Assembly (NCBI RefSeq): GCF_901709675.1 | Contig: NC_051095.1 | Coordinates: forward strand, 2,398,295 to 2,462,294 | DNA: 64,000 nucleotides | Origin: Syngnathus acus | Taxonomy: Eukaryota; Chordata; Actinopteri; Syngnathiformes; Syngnathidae | Reading direction: 5' to 3' | Shown here: in pieces, positions 1-11,266 of the stretch | Layout of the letters: each line of letters opens with the position of its first letter | Position numbering within the stretch: the first letter of the stretch is position 1 | The notes under the pieces: generated by a model | What the model was told of the DNA's origin: nothing | What the model saw: only the letters and a program-made list of their open reading frames with translations | Databases searched by the model: none | Translations under genes and position numbers: made by a program

Positions 1-3000
1 TTATGAATAGTGATGGAGGGAATAACGGAGGCAGGTAGAAGCTCTTTGGCCGTCAGTGTCCGGGTTGGAGTTGTCTGCATCGTCCAAGCCAACTAGTGAA
101 CTCGTTGACCTTTGCTTAGTTGACTGAGCTGCAAACATTTTGAAAGGTGGTCAAGAATCATCCGTACAAGCGAGGTCCTTAATTCACCTCAAAACGGTGG
201 AGTGAGGATAAAGCTGTTTTGGCATCTGCTGAACAAGTCCGCCTCATTTCTGATTACTCATCAGAGGACAAGTGACAGTGGAGGGAGAGAATAAAAATGC
301 GTGTGTATGGGAGTAAAATAGACAGTTCAGCATTTCATTTTCTCCGAAATGTCGCCTTTTGTTTACATGAACTTGCGGCGAGGACGGGAACCCATATCGG
401 GCCGACCTTGAAATGAGCTAATGCGTGAAAATTGCAGAAAACAAAGCTGAGCTTGTGCACTTTTAGAGCAAAGCCGACTGCCATGACGTCACACGCTGGA
501 AAATTCCATTCATTAATACCAGCTAAAATCCCAAATGAAAAGAGCCAGAGATTTTCTATTTTGGCAAAGAAAAGGGGACCGAGTGTGAGACTGTCAAATA
601 AGCACATCAGCAGGTGTGGGCGGCGTGAGTCTGGCATTTCCCTCAACCTTTGGGCTTCGCAGCGAGACAGAAGGCGAAGGGACGGGCGGGAGGATGAACT
701 TTTTTACGCCGGCACAATCTAGCCCTTGTGTCAAAGTCGAAAGCTTTGCAGTCGCTGGCATTTCAATGGCATAATTGAATCTGGAAAAGGCCGCAGGTAC
801 ACAAAAGCAATCGTCGAGCACTCACGGATTACTCGGTGCGAGTTTAGTGTGCGTAAAAAAAAAGCGAGGCGGCGATCCTCTGCATATCCTCAACTCGTTC
901 AGTACCATTGACGGCTTTACACGTCAAAGATTCATTTCGACTGGGCTGGCAGTGAATGAGTTAAAAGTTCCTCAAATGAATATTTTGATGGGAAATGCAT
1001 TGAAGTGAACATCTTTGATACTCAAAGTCACAACAAGTGTCACCGCTGTTGTTGTCCTCCAACATTTGGCTTACAATGACGATTATCGACATGAGCACAA
1101 TGTTCCGGAAACAAAAGGGAATTTGGGTTAATACCGCAACAACAAGAGTACATTTAATATCTTTGCCGCTCTGTTATCTCTTTCTCTTGCCTCCATGCCA
1201 AAAGTTTTGGCTTGACGTTGTTTCTTTCTCGCTGATAAAATAAGCAGAAAATCCTTCGTCTGTTCAAACAATCTCATTTAACTACAGGGCCCCACTCAAT
1301 CCGTAATCCGCTGTCTCCAGCCAACACTGACGGGGAGGGCTCCAGCGTAATGATAAACTGGTTACTGTCCTTCCCTGAGGACGGGATTAGGTTGGAGGTC
1401 TGATGACTGAGACAGAAAAGATCATTAGCCTTGATCAGATTGATTAAGATCAGCTCGGCAAGGCCGTGACATCCCTCAGCCCGACGTTAAATCAGACACG
1501 CCGACCAGGGTCGCATTTAATCTGCCGTCGACCAATCGGACGAGAGCTTTCGCTTGGCCTGCTCTCGCTCGGTCCGACCGTCGTCTGAAAAAAGGGGGAG
1601 GAAATGAAAAACAGCCTGCCTGTTTTAGCGCCTTTTAAAATGCATGAATCCCAATCAACTGAGGAAACGGTTAGCGTCGCATTTGAATAATTGCAGCCGA
1701 AAAGTCCGACGGCTCGGATAAGCCGTGCAGACAGCGGCGTGACTAGCGAGTGGGCGGTGAGGTCGCCGAGCCCTTTCCCAAAACGCCCGGCGAGCGCAAA
1801 GCGCTTTCCGGCCGAGTATGAGCTGTTTGAATATTGAGACGACATCATTGGAGGACGCAGATGGCTGCGCTCGCCTCGTTTGCCAACGAAAACGGGTCAG
1901 TGTCGCAGGAACATCATCAATCCGCACGGCCCAGCGATCACTTTTCCAAAACACCCTCGGGCCTCTCTACCTCGGCGTCATCAATCTCACGGCACCTTTG
2001 AACGTGTGGTCAGTAACTTTAATTAGCCGGAGCGGGTCGAAGGGGGAAGCCCTAAAAATAGAGACCAAGCGTGCGTCCAATTAATCGCCTTCATAAGCAC
2101 GGCTTGCGCTGGACCAGTAAAATTCATTTATCGACTTTCCGTTTGGGAATTGTAAAAGTTGTTTACTTCTCTGGCTGAGTGTTTTCCTTTAAAAGTGAAA
2201 ACGCCACATCACGTTTCACGCTCCGTGGAAAAGCGAGTTAGACACGCGGCGTACAAAGCCAGACAACTTCAATATAATCAATGACCGGTTCTTTCCAAAA
2301 TGGCACAAAAGTCACGTCGTGCTCTCAAAGTATGACTCACACCAGACATTCCTACGCAATATAACTCGATATATTTTTACAACGAAGCTGACTAAAATAA
2401 AAAAAAAACTGGCCTAGCTCTCCAAATGTGGTTCCTTGAACCCAGCTGACATAACTCCTACACACATGCAAAGAATGTAAAAACAGGAATACATTTTTTC
2501 CCATGTCAGAACTAAATGAGAAATGTCAGCTCCGACTCGCCCGGACTTTTTATACGCTAGCGAGCAGTATTCAAATGACCACAAGCAAACGGCCCGTTTT
2601 GAAAATGAAAACACACACTTGGTGCGGGGAGCGAGAAATGGTGTTTCGCAATTTGACAGGCAATCCATCACCCGCAACTCAACGGGACTCAGACGCTCAT
2701 TTAAGGCAAGTATTTGCCACTCAAGCGCCGAGATCATATATTGTTGACGTGACCATGTTGTTTGGGACCGACAAGCGACACAAAATGGAGTCCGGTGCCA
2801 AGAAAGACACGAGTTATAGGCTAATAAAAGAGAATCAAAAGTAAATCCTGGAAGGAGAGAAAATAAACGGGAGTAGGGGCTGGAGAGTTTCCACTTGTGT
2901 CAGAAACGGGTCAATTTTGGAAGTCACTTCAAACCGCAGTCCACCGTGACAATGCACAAGAGCGTGCGTGAGCGAGCGGCCGCCATCGGCAGCTGCTCGA

Positions 3001-3033
3001 CCGCACGGTCGAGGAAGCAAGCGTCAGTCTTAC
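1..3033. other. Intronic sequence, no gene seen
   Basis: Lies downstream of the neurexin exon on its transcribed strand. It contains the small fold-back element at 892-963 and a consensus CRE palindrome at 484-491. The open frames here match no family I know. Confidence 0.6.
892..963. mobile_element. 72-bp fold-back MITE fragment, copy 1
   Basis: Begins AACTCGTTCAGTACC and ends GGCAGTGAATGAGTT, which are near-perfect inverted ends. The inside carries CATTGACGGCTTTACACGTC. Two related copies occur at 36655-36724 and 36778-36847. No coding capacity. Confidence 0.6.
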
Positions 3034-3054
3034 CTTCGACGACGTACTCCTCAG
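3034..3054 (-). other. Candidate 21-nt microexon in the nrxn2 intron (phase 1-1)
   Basis: On the neurexin strand a pyrimidine tract of about 50 bases, free of AG, ends CCCCCGAAG. Then come 21 nt, then the strong donor GTAAGAC. Entered in phase 1, as the upstream exon requires, it reads A-E-E-Y-V-V-E and exits in phase 1, so the frame is kept. Splice site 1 of alpha-neurexins falls just after the EGF-A exon and uses small cassette exons, so the position and phase fit. I do not recognise the peptide, and microexon-like arrangements occur by chance elsewhere in the window. Confidence 0.3.
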
Positions 3055-3148
3055 CTTCGGGGGAAGAATCCAAAGAGGGAGCAGGGAGAAGAAAGACAAA
3101 AAAATGGACGCATTAGTCACGTGTTTTACAGGGACAGACATGTTTTAC

Positions 3149-3388
3149 AAGCTAGCTAGCTTAGCTCTAGTTTCAGTTAAACTTTTTGAAACAAACGCAT
3201 TTTTTACTGAGATCAAACGCAGACATTAGCAGCTAAGCTAGCTATCTTAGCCCTCGCTCTAGTTCAGTCAAATCATTTTTTGAAACAAACGCATGAGTCG
3301 CATTTCTTACGGAGTTCAAACGCAAACATTGGCGGCTAAGCTAGCTAGCCTAGCTCGCGTTTCATTCAATTTACTTTTTGAAACAAAC
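3149..3388. repeat. Imperfect tandem repeat, period about 85-105 bp
   Basis: Three copies share a GCTAGCT-rich start (at about 3151, 3234 and 3337), CTCTAGTTCAGT-like sequence, then TTTTTGAAACAAACGCAT. The copies differ in length, so the array is old. Confidence 0.7.
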
Positions 3389-3624
3389 TTGAATGCAAAG
3401 TCCTTATCATTTCAAGGTTGACTCAAGGTTAATTGGCAGACCTTGCCTCTAAACCTTCATTCCCAAGTAGGAATACTTTTGAGAACTAGCCCGAGGAGGA
3501 ATATCAGTGCACACCTAACCCGTTTCATTACTCTGACAGTTGGAGTTGTCTTTACCAGCCATTACTTTTATCCCGGAGGTGTTTGCCATTAGAATGGATC
3601 TCGCATTGCCCGAGGTCTGAAGAC

Positions 3625-3728
3625 GTGCGTGTGTGTGTGTGTGTGTGTGTGTGTACGTGTGTATGTGCAAGTCTGTGTGTAAGTGTATTTTTGAGTATGT
3701 TTGTGAAAGTGTGCGTTCACATGTGTGT
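3625..3728. repeat. GT microsatellite and degenerate TGTG tract
   Basis: A pure GT run at about 3629-3653 is followed by a decayed GT/GTA-rich tract. The 99-aa cysteine/valine-rich open frame across it is a by-product. Confidence 0.9.
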
Positions 3729-4774
3729 TCATTGCTTTGCCAAAAAAAATGGAACCAGTAGCGAGCCATTATTTCAAAACAAATCCTCACAAAGTCGACT
3801 TTCCACATGCCCAAAAACTACTCATGAAAAGCAACACATCAAGAAAATCTCGTTTTTATGTCCTGCTGGTGATGGAAAATGAAAAATTAATTCATCATGA
3901 TTAATACTTAATAATGGTATAAGACTTACTACAAAACTACTGAAATAATACAACTGCAAAATACACTGGCAGGTTTGCATCGTTTGATTTTATCAGCTAA
4001 GGGGAAAAAAAAGGAAAGGAGGCCACGTGGTATCATTTCAGACTTCTTAGAGAAGAGCCGGACAAATTTACTTTTATCAAACAGAAGCTTTGCTCTGAAC
4101 TTCATCACACTGTCAAAAACTTTTTCTTGGGTGAAAAGTTAATCCGTGAGCGACGGCCTTTACAGATTCCACATTAAATCTCTACGATAAAGGCAAAAAG
4201 AAAAGAAAAACCTGTGCCAGACAAATGGGCCTTTGCGGCTCAGACTTCCTTTTCCAGATAAAGAGAGAAATAAATAAATCAAGTGACTGATTTGGATCAG
4301 TGCAACGCAGCACATCCAGGATGAAAGGAGCCAAACGAGATGTGGGGTCAAACCAAGACGATGGCGCAGATGAGAGTGATACCGAGGCAGGCGCTTTTTG
4401 TCGTCGGGAAGGAATGTTCCGCTCTAGGAAAATGTTCAATAATGGAAGAATGAGCTGACTTTCACCTCCGAGGACGTCAACGTACAGCGATTGGGAGAGG
4501 CCACCTGCAGCAGAATTTGGTCATATTTTGTCACCATTAGTGGTGGACAAGCCGGTTGCAGGAAATCCAGTCGAAATAGCTCCATTTGTAGTTTTTGTTG
4601 TGTTAGTTTTAGGGCTGCAGTCCGTCTTTTATTTTATTTTTTACATTCTAAATCTGCTGATCAGTGGATGCTTGAACATTGCAAACAATCAGCACCTTTG
4701 GGGACGAGCAGAGTGATAAAGGCTGGAACGGTTATGGTGGGATTTAAAAATAATAAAAATAATACATCAATAAA

Positions 4775-4906
4775 ATACAATACTTGTATGTATATTGTGT
4801 ACTATGTCTTGTCACCGTGGGATAGTGGGAACGTAATTTCAATTTCTTTGTGTGTCTTGGCATGTGAAGAAATTGACAATAAAGCAGACTTTGACTTTTG
4901 ACTTTG
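4775..4906 (+). mobile_element. Retroelement 3' tail ending in (TTTGACT)n
   Basis: The segment with GTCACCGTGGGATAG, AGAAATTGACAATAAAGC and a terminal ACTTTGACTTTTGACTTTG has the form of a fish LINE/SINE 3' end with a short tandem tail. The tail motif recurs inverted at about 24480-24503. The family is not named with confidence. Confidence 0.5.
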
Positions 4907-5135
4907 AAATAATAAAATAATAAATAAATTAATAAATAAAATAAAATAATGAAATAATGAACGTGAAATAATAAATAAAACCATTTTTAATGTACTTTAC
5001 ATTTTAAAAAAATCTCAGAAAGAAAGAAAAAAGAAAAAAAAAGGAAAAAAGAAAAGAAAGAAAGAAAGAAAGACAGCAAGAAAGAAAGACAGCAAGACAG
5101 CAAGAAAGAAAGAAAGAAAAAGAAAGAAAGCAAGG
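4907..5135. repeat. AT-rich simple repeat followed by (GAAA)n purine tract
   Basis: TAAA/AATA repeats to about 4980 lead into a nearly pure AG strand from about 5010, with GAAA units and interspersed GACAGCAA units. On the other strand this gives a spurious Phe/Leu-rich frame. Confidence 0.85.
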
Positions 5136-7262
5136 CAGCACTTCCCCCCGAGTGTCAGATGATTGATGGCAACCAACAGGCTCATAACAGACACGGCGGC
5201 CTGCAGTGATGTGGAAAAAGATCAAACTATATTTCATGAAAAATATTGAAAGGAATATTTTCACAAAGGCTTCCATTTGACTAAATTTGCCCCCGGGCCG
5301 GAGACTGTGGGCCAGATGGCCGCATCGCTCTGAAGAAAAAGAAAGAAAAAATACCTTCTGGTAATCTCTTAAAAGGTTTTCACTGTGGGATTATGAGGAC
5401 CCACCACCCCGAGATCAATCTGCGCCGACTTGTTGCAACTTGAAACGGATTCTCTTTCCCTTTCATCCTTCGCTTTCCTCGGCAGCCATTTACATTGGGG
5501 GAGCTTACGCGAGCCGTAATCAGATTTCCAAGAGTAAATTAATTCTCAGCGTTGTTATACATTTGAGACAAATGCTATTTCCACTGAGCTCCGTTTAAAG
5601 TGACCTACAAGCCCTGCTGAAATTTTGCTAAATTCATTTTCCAACGTGAGCGGGATCATGTTCTTTAGTCCTCTTAAATCCTCTTTCAGATCTTTCGCTA
5701 AATAAATTTACTGACAGACGTAAGCACGCGCATTTTCTTGCACGGCCCGAGCGAATCTCTACCGTCCGATTGTTTGTTGCCGTGGTTACTAATTTATGAC
5801 ATCTCCGGATTGGAGAGGAATGTTGTGTAGTGAAGGTCATGGCAGGGGGGAGGGGGGGGGCGAGCGTCGTGCGGGCAGTCTGGCAGTTTACTGATGATAG
5901 CAGCACATCGGTATCGACACCCGGCACTCACCTGGGACGGCGCATCTTATCGTTGCAAAACCGGGGAAGACAGGAGAGATGGGAGTATGCGGGAGATAAC
6001 GGAGGGGAGGAGGGGGAGGGGAGGGGTAGATATGAGACGTTAAGCAGCGGCGCAGTTCGACACCTTGGCAAGACGACTTATCTCCCATCCGAGTGAGAGG
6101 CGGGGACGGGAATGCCGAAAGAAATGTCAGCCTCTCGCCTTATTTTTGGCTAACTGTCGCTTTATGTGGCACAGACGGAATTGTCGGGATATTTCAAGGA
6201 CGGCCTAATGGGGTTCGTGGCCACCACGTGAAGTCATCGGCCACCCAAGGTCAGGGCTAACCAAAAGTACTTTTGTCCCCGTCGAGACGCTAATGAGACA
6301 TTCTTACATATTTGCTTCATGTGGTCCGGCTAGCAAATAAACAAACGACCTCCAAGACAGCCTCTTTAATGATCCAACGCAAGTCGGCTAACGATGATAT
6401 CACACCCACGTTCATTTGTTGGATATTAACCGAGCCGGAGTCAAGGTGGTGAAACGAAAGTTGATGCTGGAGTCGTAAAAAAAAAAAAAAAAAGCCTAGC
6501 GTGGCCGTGTAGCGCCATTAATCAATCAGAATCAATAAGGTTCTTGCTCTGACATGGACAAATAAGACCTCAAACAAATCTGATTGAGTCCCGTCCGTCG
6601 CTTGGCTCGGACACGTGTCGAGCAATTTGTTGTGAAGATAAGCCAACAAGAAGATCAACGGCCGCTCGGATAGAAGCCGAGGACAAAACAAACACTAAAA
6701 AATAGAACACCTGACACATTTGTTGATCTCCCCTCTCGCTCTTCTCAGCTCTGTTTATTTGCCGCGTTTTTTGGACCCGGAGTCATCCGTCGATACCCCT
6801 CGTAAATTGCCTCCGTCGTTGCCGGCAAACAAAAGCCGATTCACTGGGAATGAATCGAGAGAGGAGCTAAAGACTAAAGGGGCAGATTTAGTGACGATTA
6901 TCGACCGTCCCGATTGAGTTAGGACTGCTTGGCTCGGTGCGTCGACGATTCTATTGTGGAGAAGAGGAAGACACTCAATTCCCGTTTCTTGTTCTCGGGA
7001 CTCGTGGACGGAACGAATGGAAACGATTTATGTACGCAAGCAAGCCGTTGTAAACATTACACTTGAGTCAAATGAAACAATTGACAACAACGTTTCGAAG
7101 CTTTCCAGACAAAGCGAAGTTTCGTAAGTTTTTACCGGAATGATCTTTCGTAACCGAGCCGCCGACGCTGCAAAAATCCAAGCAAGTCCCGCTAAGCGGT
7201 CGTCTCAATTTACGGTTGCAAAATTGAGGCGATTACGGATGCGAGGTCGAGAAGCGTAAATA
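5136..7262. other. Intronic sequence, no gene seen
   Basis: Unique-looking sequence with short G- and A-runs. A strong donor-like CCAG|GTGAGT on the minus strand at 5932 follows a long pyrimidine tract, but the implied 14-nt exon would break the neurexin frame. Confidence 0.6.
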
Positions 7263-7540
7263 CAAGGGAGTCTTATTTTTGACGCGGGCCGCATCGTAGT
7301 CGTAGTTTCCTTCGGACGGCCATTATGACACAACGAACCGATGAATAACTAGTTTCGAATCTTGAGACTAGTAAAAACTGCTCATATATTTTATAAAAAT
7401 GAACGGTAATAAAAATGACTCGCAATATGAAGACAATTTGTAATTTTAGTCCTGACAAATGAAATTGATGTATAATTTGTCTTCGCGGGCCACATAAAAT
7501 GACATGGCGGGCCGTCCGGGCCTTGTGTTTGACACCATTG
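7263..7540 (+). mobile_element. Non-autonomous hAT-type MITE, copy A (degraded ends)
   Basis: Contains the block GAAGACAATTTGTAATTTTAG, the GGGCCGCATC left part and the right end GTGTTTGACACC. The same layout occurs at 13203-13465 and 29993-30310. The left terminus has decayed from CAGGGGTGTCAAACTC. Confidence 0.65.
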
Positions 7541-8769
7541 CGCTAATATAATACAACTGACTCTCGGAAAGGAAGAGGAGACCCCCGAAGCAGGTCGAGA
7601 CCAGATTTGTTAGTAAAACATCAACGTAAGCGAGCAGAAACCTCGGGGAGACAAGCGAGACGAAATTATTGTTTTGTTTCATCACAGGCACATTCATTTT
7701 GTTTTTGTTTTGGAGCCAAACAAACCTTTTGATTTTCCTCTGCAAAAAAAAGAAAAAATTAACTTCCCACCTCTGCGGCGGCAGCAAAATAATAAAATAA
7801 CGGTTGCTGGTTTGTTTTTGTTGAAGTCTAATAAATGTTGCGGAGACTTTGGTTGCTTGTTGCGCAACCGCCGGGGTGATTGCTTTTGATGTCTGACTTT
7901 GAAATGACTGAACTTGACAAAAAGGGCCTTGGGATGTTGGTTTTAATGTTTTAAGTCATATACTTTCATAGTAATTCAATTTTTGGGGGTGTTTATAAAG
8001 TCAAACGTTCATCCAGTGGTGCAAAAGTGCATCTAGTTTTAAATTTCAGAATATGAAACCAGTCCAGGAGTAACGGAGGGAAACGTGAGATGTCGGCCAA
8101 AAGCGTGACAATGACACGCTGACCTTTTGGAGACGCGTCATCGCCTAAGAAGACACGCCGGTGACAGTTTGGAGCTCGTGACTTTAGAGTTGATTGGCGA
8201 GAGGAAAACAAAGAGACAAGACGATACGCTTGCGGCAGCCGCTGAGGCTTCACGCCAGATGCCGAGGCTAAAAAAAATAAAAATAATAATAATTAATAAA
8301 AAAATCTGCTCGTTGCTTTGTCCTGCTCGGATCGGGAAAACGTGACAAACGATCAGCCTATTTTTGTCAACTGGACCTTGAGCTGTCAACGCGTTGCTTT
8401 GCGTGATAAAATAACGGGTCGTTTTTGTTTAAAATAGAGTATATGTATTCAAACCCACTTGTGACTTTTATATTATAAAAAAAAAAAAAAAGGAAGTCAT
8501 ATAAAGTGGGTCATTCCCATAAAAGCCTTTGAAGCTCTTATCGTCGAATGTAATACACGGAGATGAAATGAGTAGCGCCACGAAGGGAAACACATTTATT
8601 TATTTTTTTTACACAATGCACTCTTTCAACTGTTAAATTAGTCTTTACAATTCTGGCTCCTTTTTTTAATGAACTATTATTTCATTTCGACGCCAACGCT
8701 GTGTACAGTACACTAACAAAAGCACAACCAAACGGAGGTAATTGTTTCGGGCAGTGAAGAAAAAACCGG
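7541..8769. other. Intronic sequence, no gene seen
   Basis: AT-rich with several A-runs (about 8270-8300 and 8477-8493). No recognisable gene or element. Confidence 0.6.
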
Positions 8770-9012
8770 ACTGCTGTGAGTAAACACTCTTTAAAGACTA
8801 AAGTCGGAAATCTTGTTTCGGATTCCGACTGCCCATCAAATCGGAAAAACGTCTCCGGATTGAAGGCTCGCGTCCTTCTGGCAGATCAGGAAAAGCTTAT
8901 CCATGCTTTTATCGCTGCTCGACTTGATTGTTGCCATGCTATTCTGACTGGAATCCCTCAAAAGAGCAATATACAGCTGGAGATCATTCGGAACGCTGCT
9001 GTTGGAGTTCCG
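8770..9012 (+). pseudogene. L2/CR1-like LINE reverse-transcriptase C-terminal fragment
   Basis: The + strand frame contains EKLIHAFIAARLDCCHAIL followed by TGIPQKS and IIRNAA, the familiar layout of the C-terminal part of fish L2-type non-LTR reverse transcriptases. It lacks the catalytic core and is cut off after the IRNAA motif by the next feature, so it is a dead 5'-truncated copy. Confidence 0.75.
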
Positions 9013-9335
9013 ACCACAGCAAAGACCACTACAATCCTTACATTTCCCTTGTGTTACTTATATTCTATGAGTCTTATCTATTTATATGTATGTCATATTT
9101 TCCTATTGGCCTGCCTGAGGAATACGAATGAAAACTAGCTTTGTAGCAATAATCCGGCAAATTTACGTTGGTTTTTATTCCGATGTTCATTTATTTGCAT
9201 TGTCTTTATTCAAATAAATAAATTCAATGCATTAAATAAATTAAATTAACTAAATTAGTTAAATAAAAAGAATTATTAAACAAATTAAATCAATACAGAA
9301 GACAGAAACGAATAAATAAATCAATAAATAAATCA
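9013..9335 (+). mobile_element. Second retroelement 3' end with AAAT-rich tail, inserted in the LINE
   Basis: A short frame ending IGLPEEYE-stop is followed by an AT-rich 3' UTR and a (AAATA/AATAAAT)n tail. LINE sequence resumes immediately after, at 9336. About 60 nt of the expected LINE sequence is missing at the junction. Confidence 0.55.
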
Positions 9336-9656
9336 ATACACTGGCTCCCAGTCAGTTGTAGAATAGATTTTTAAAATATGATACTGGTTTATAAATTACT
9401 AAATGTCTTAGGTCTGGAAGATATACAAGAAAGGCCGCTAGAATATAAACCCGAAAGCAGACCGGTTTAGTAGAGCACAGGGTTCAAATGCAAACATGGT
9501 GAAGCAGCATTTAGCGGTTATGCTGTACGCAAGTGGAATGAAATGACAACAGAAGTCAATTTTGCCTCAGGTGTGTCCTAATGTTTGGTTGTTTTTTAGT
9601 TATAATGTGGAGCACAACTGTGCAGTGTAAATAAAGCCGCCTTGGCTTGCCTTGAC
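9336..9656 (+). pseudogene. Remainder of the L2-like LINE, 3' end
   Basis: Resumes with the HWLPV...RIDFKI motif that normally follows IRNAA in L2 elements, then HGEAAFSGYAVRKWNEM, and ends GTAAATAAAGCCGCCTTGG with a CTTGC-rich tail. Several stops and frameshifts. Reversed relatives lie at 50440-50640 and, as short pieces, near 29937 and 31066. Confidence 0.7.
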
Positions 9657-11126
9657 TGGAAGGATGCGGACAGCGAGATGTTTATTTCATGCGTTCCGCT
9701 TTGCAATCAGATTGCATCTTAATCTGATCCCAGTGTGCAATCTGCGGCTGCAGTATTTCCATGAAGGAATCCGCTCATCAAGCTGTAATCTCGTCAAGCC
9801 CGGCATCAAATACCTTTAGGTTTTGCCGAAGACACGAAAGATACGCAAGGGTTCAACTGGGTTACCAGCTATCAAGCGTGAGTTCAACAATTGCGATCTC
9901 TTCAGATTGACATGAAAAACCTGCATAGTCAGCAATTTTCTGGATTTTGGTGGGGGGGGGGGGCTGAATTTTTTAATCAATAGTTGCCATTACCGCTGGC
10001 TCCGCCCCCTTTTCTTCTCCTGTTCATGAAGATGAAGCTGCAGGGTAAAATGGATTTCTTCTCCTTCACTCTCTCAAGCTGCCACATTTTCTTCATTATT
10101 TATGCAAAATTGCCTCCACTTTAATTAGCTCAGACGCCGAACATTATTTTTTCATGCTTTGATGGTTTTTGGACTCAAAACGGGCAAATTTGATACATTC
10201 TGTTCAGGCTGTACAAAATATACACGTAAGAAATCACACATGCTGATGATATGCTGATTGGATTAGAAAATAATAAATACTCCAGAGAGCTTGTCTTTTC
10301 TTAGAACACCTCTGCAGTTTTACGACAGCGTGCATTCAGTCAGAGGCGCCTTGCAAACAGTTGTTCTGTTGACAGATGAACGCTTCCGTCGCTTGTACCT
10401 GCCAATTAAAATCTGTCCATCTGCCGTGCGGGATGATTGGCACTTTGTGGATTCAACATGAAGCGTCGGGACAGGCACGGTCTTTGCGTCACATCCCACA
10501 CAGACAGCTGGCAATCCCGTCTTTCATTCACAGATCAGATTTTTCTTTTTTTCAAAGACGGCCACGTGAATAGTTTTCAAAGGCTTCCATCTTGATCTGA
10601 GAAGCGGCTGATCAGGCCATAAGCTAACACAAGCTTACATTTGAAAAAGGTCGGCGCAGAGTAGCTGGAGATGAGAGAAGGCATCATCTTTGACCCAGAT
10701 TGGCTGATAGCGTACATGCCGGACAAATAAAGGCGGCTGGCAAATGTCCACGGTGTCCCTGGAGCCCAGACAGATCGCTTGTAATATGCTGCCGCAGATG
10801 TAATGCAACAATTCGGGGTTATTGCTTTCTAGTATCAGCTTCGGCGGTGACCCCCCCCCCCTCCCCCGACACACACATGAAGGTCAAAGGCAGACACCCG
10901 AGCCGGGAGGTGATTCAATTGCCTCAGACTTGATTACGGTCTTACAGCACCCTTGCGACTGCATCATCAGGTGTCATCCATCATTCATGGCGCTGCCGCT
11001 CTGCTTAACGACAAACGCTGAAAGCTAAACTTGCACCCAGTCAATAATGGATGAGCGCGGAGGCGGCGTCCGCTCGTCTTGAGTGAAGCTTTGTCCGGAT
11101 TAGCTCTGACCAAAGTCGGGCTACCG
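9657..11126. other. Intronic sequence, no gene seen
   Basis: Mostly unique. A G10 run lies at about 9952 and a C-run near 10850. No gene recognised. Confidence 0.6.
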
Positions 11127-11266
11127 CGGCTAGCGTGCGTGTTGATGCGGCCAGCGTGCGTGCTAACGCAACTATCGTGTGTGCTAATGCAGCTACCGTA
11201 CGTGCTAATGCGGCTACCGTGCGTGTTGATGCGGCTAGCGAGCGTGCTAACGCGGCTAGCGTGACC
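11127..11266. repeat. 21-bp tandem repeat, about 6.5 copies
   Basis: Units such as CGGCTAGCGTGCGTGTTGATG start at 11127, 11148, 11169, 11190, 11211, 11232 and 11253. The period is a multiple of three, so the 61-aa frame across it has a seven-residue repeat. I see no sign that it is translated. Confidence 0.85.

Noticed and set aside
5932-5945. 14-nt exon candidate with strong CAG|GTGAGT donor and long pyrimidine tract (minus strand)
   Set aside because: 14 nt would shift the neurexin frame; the tract reflects a general purine-rich stretch.
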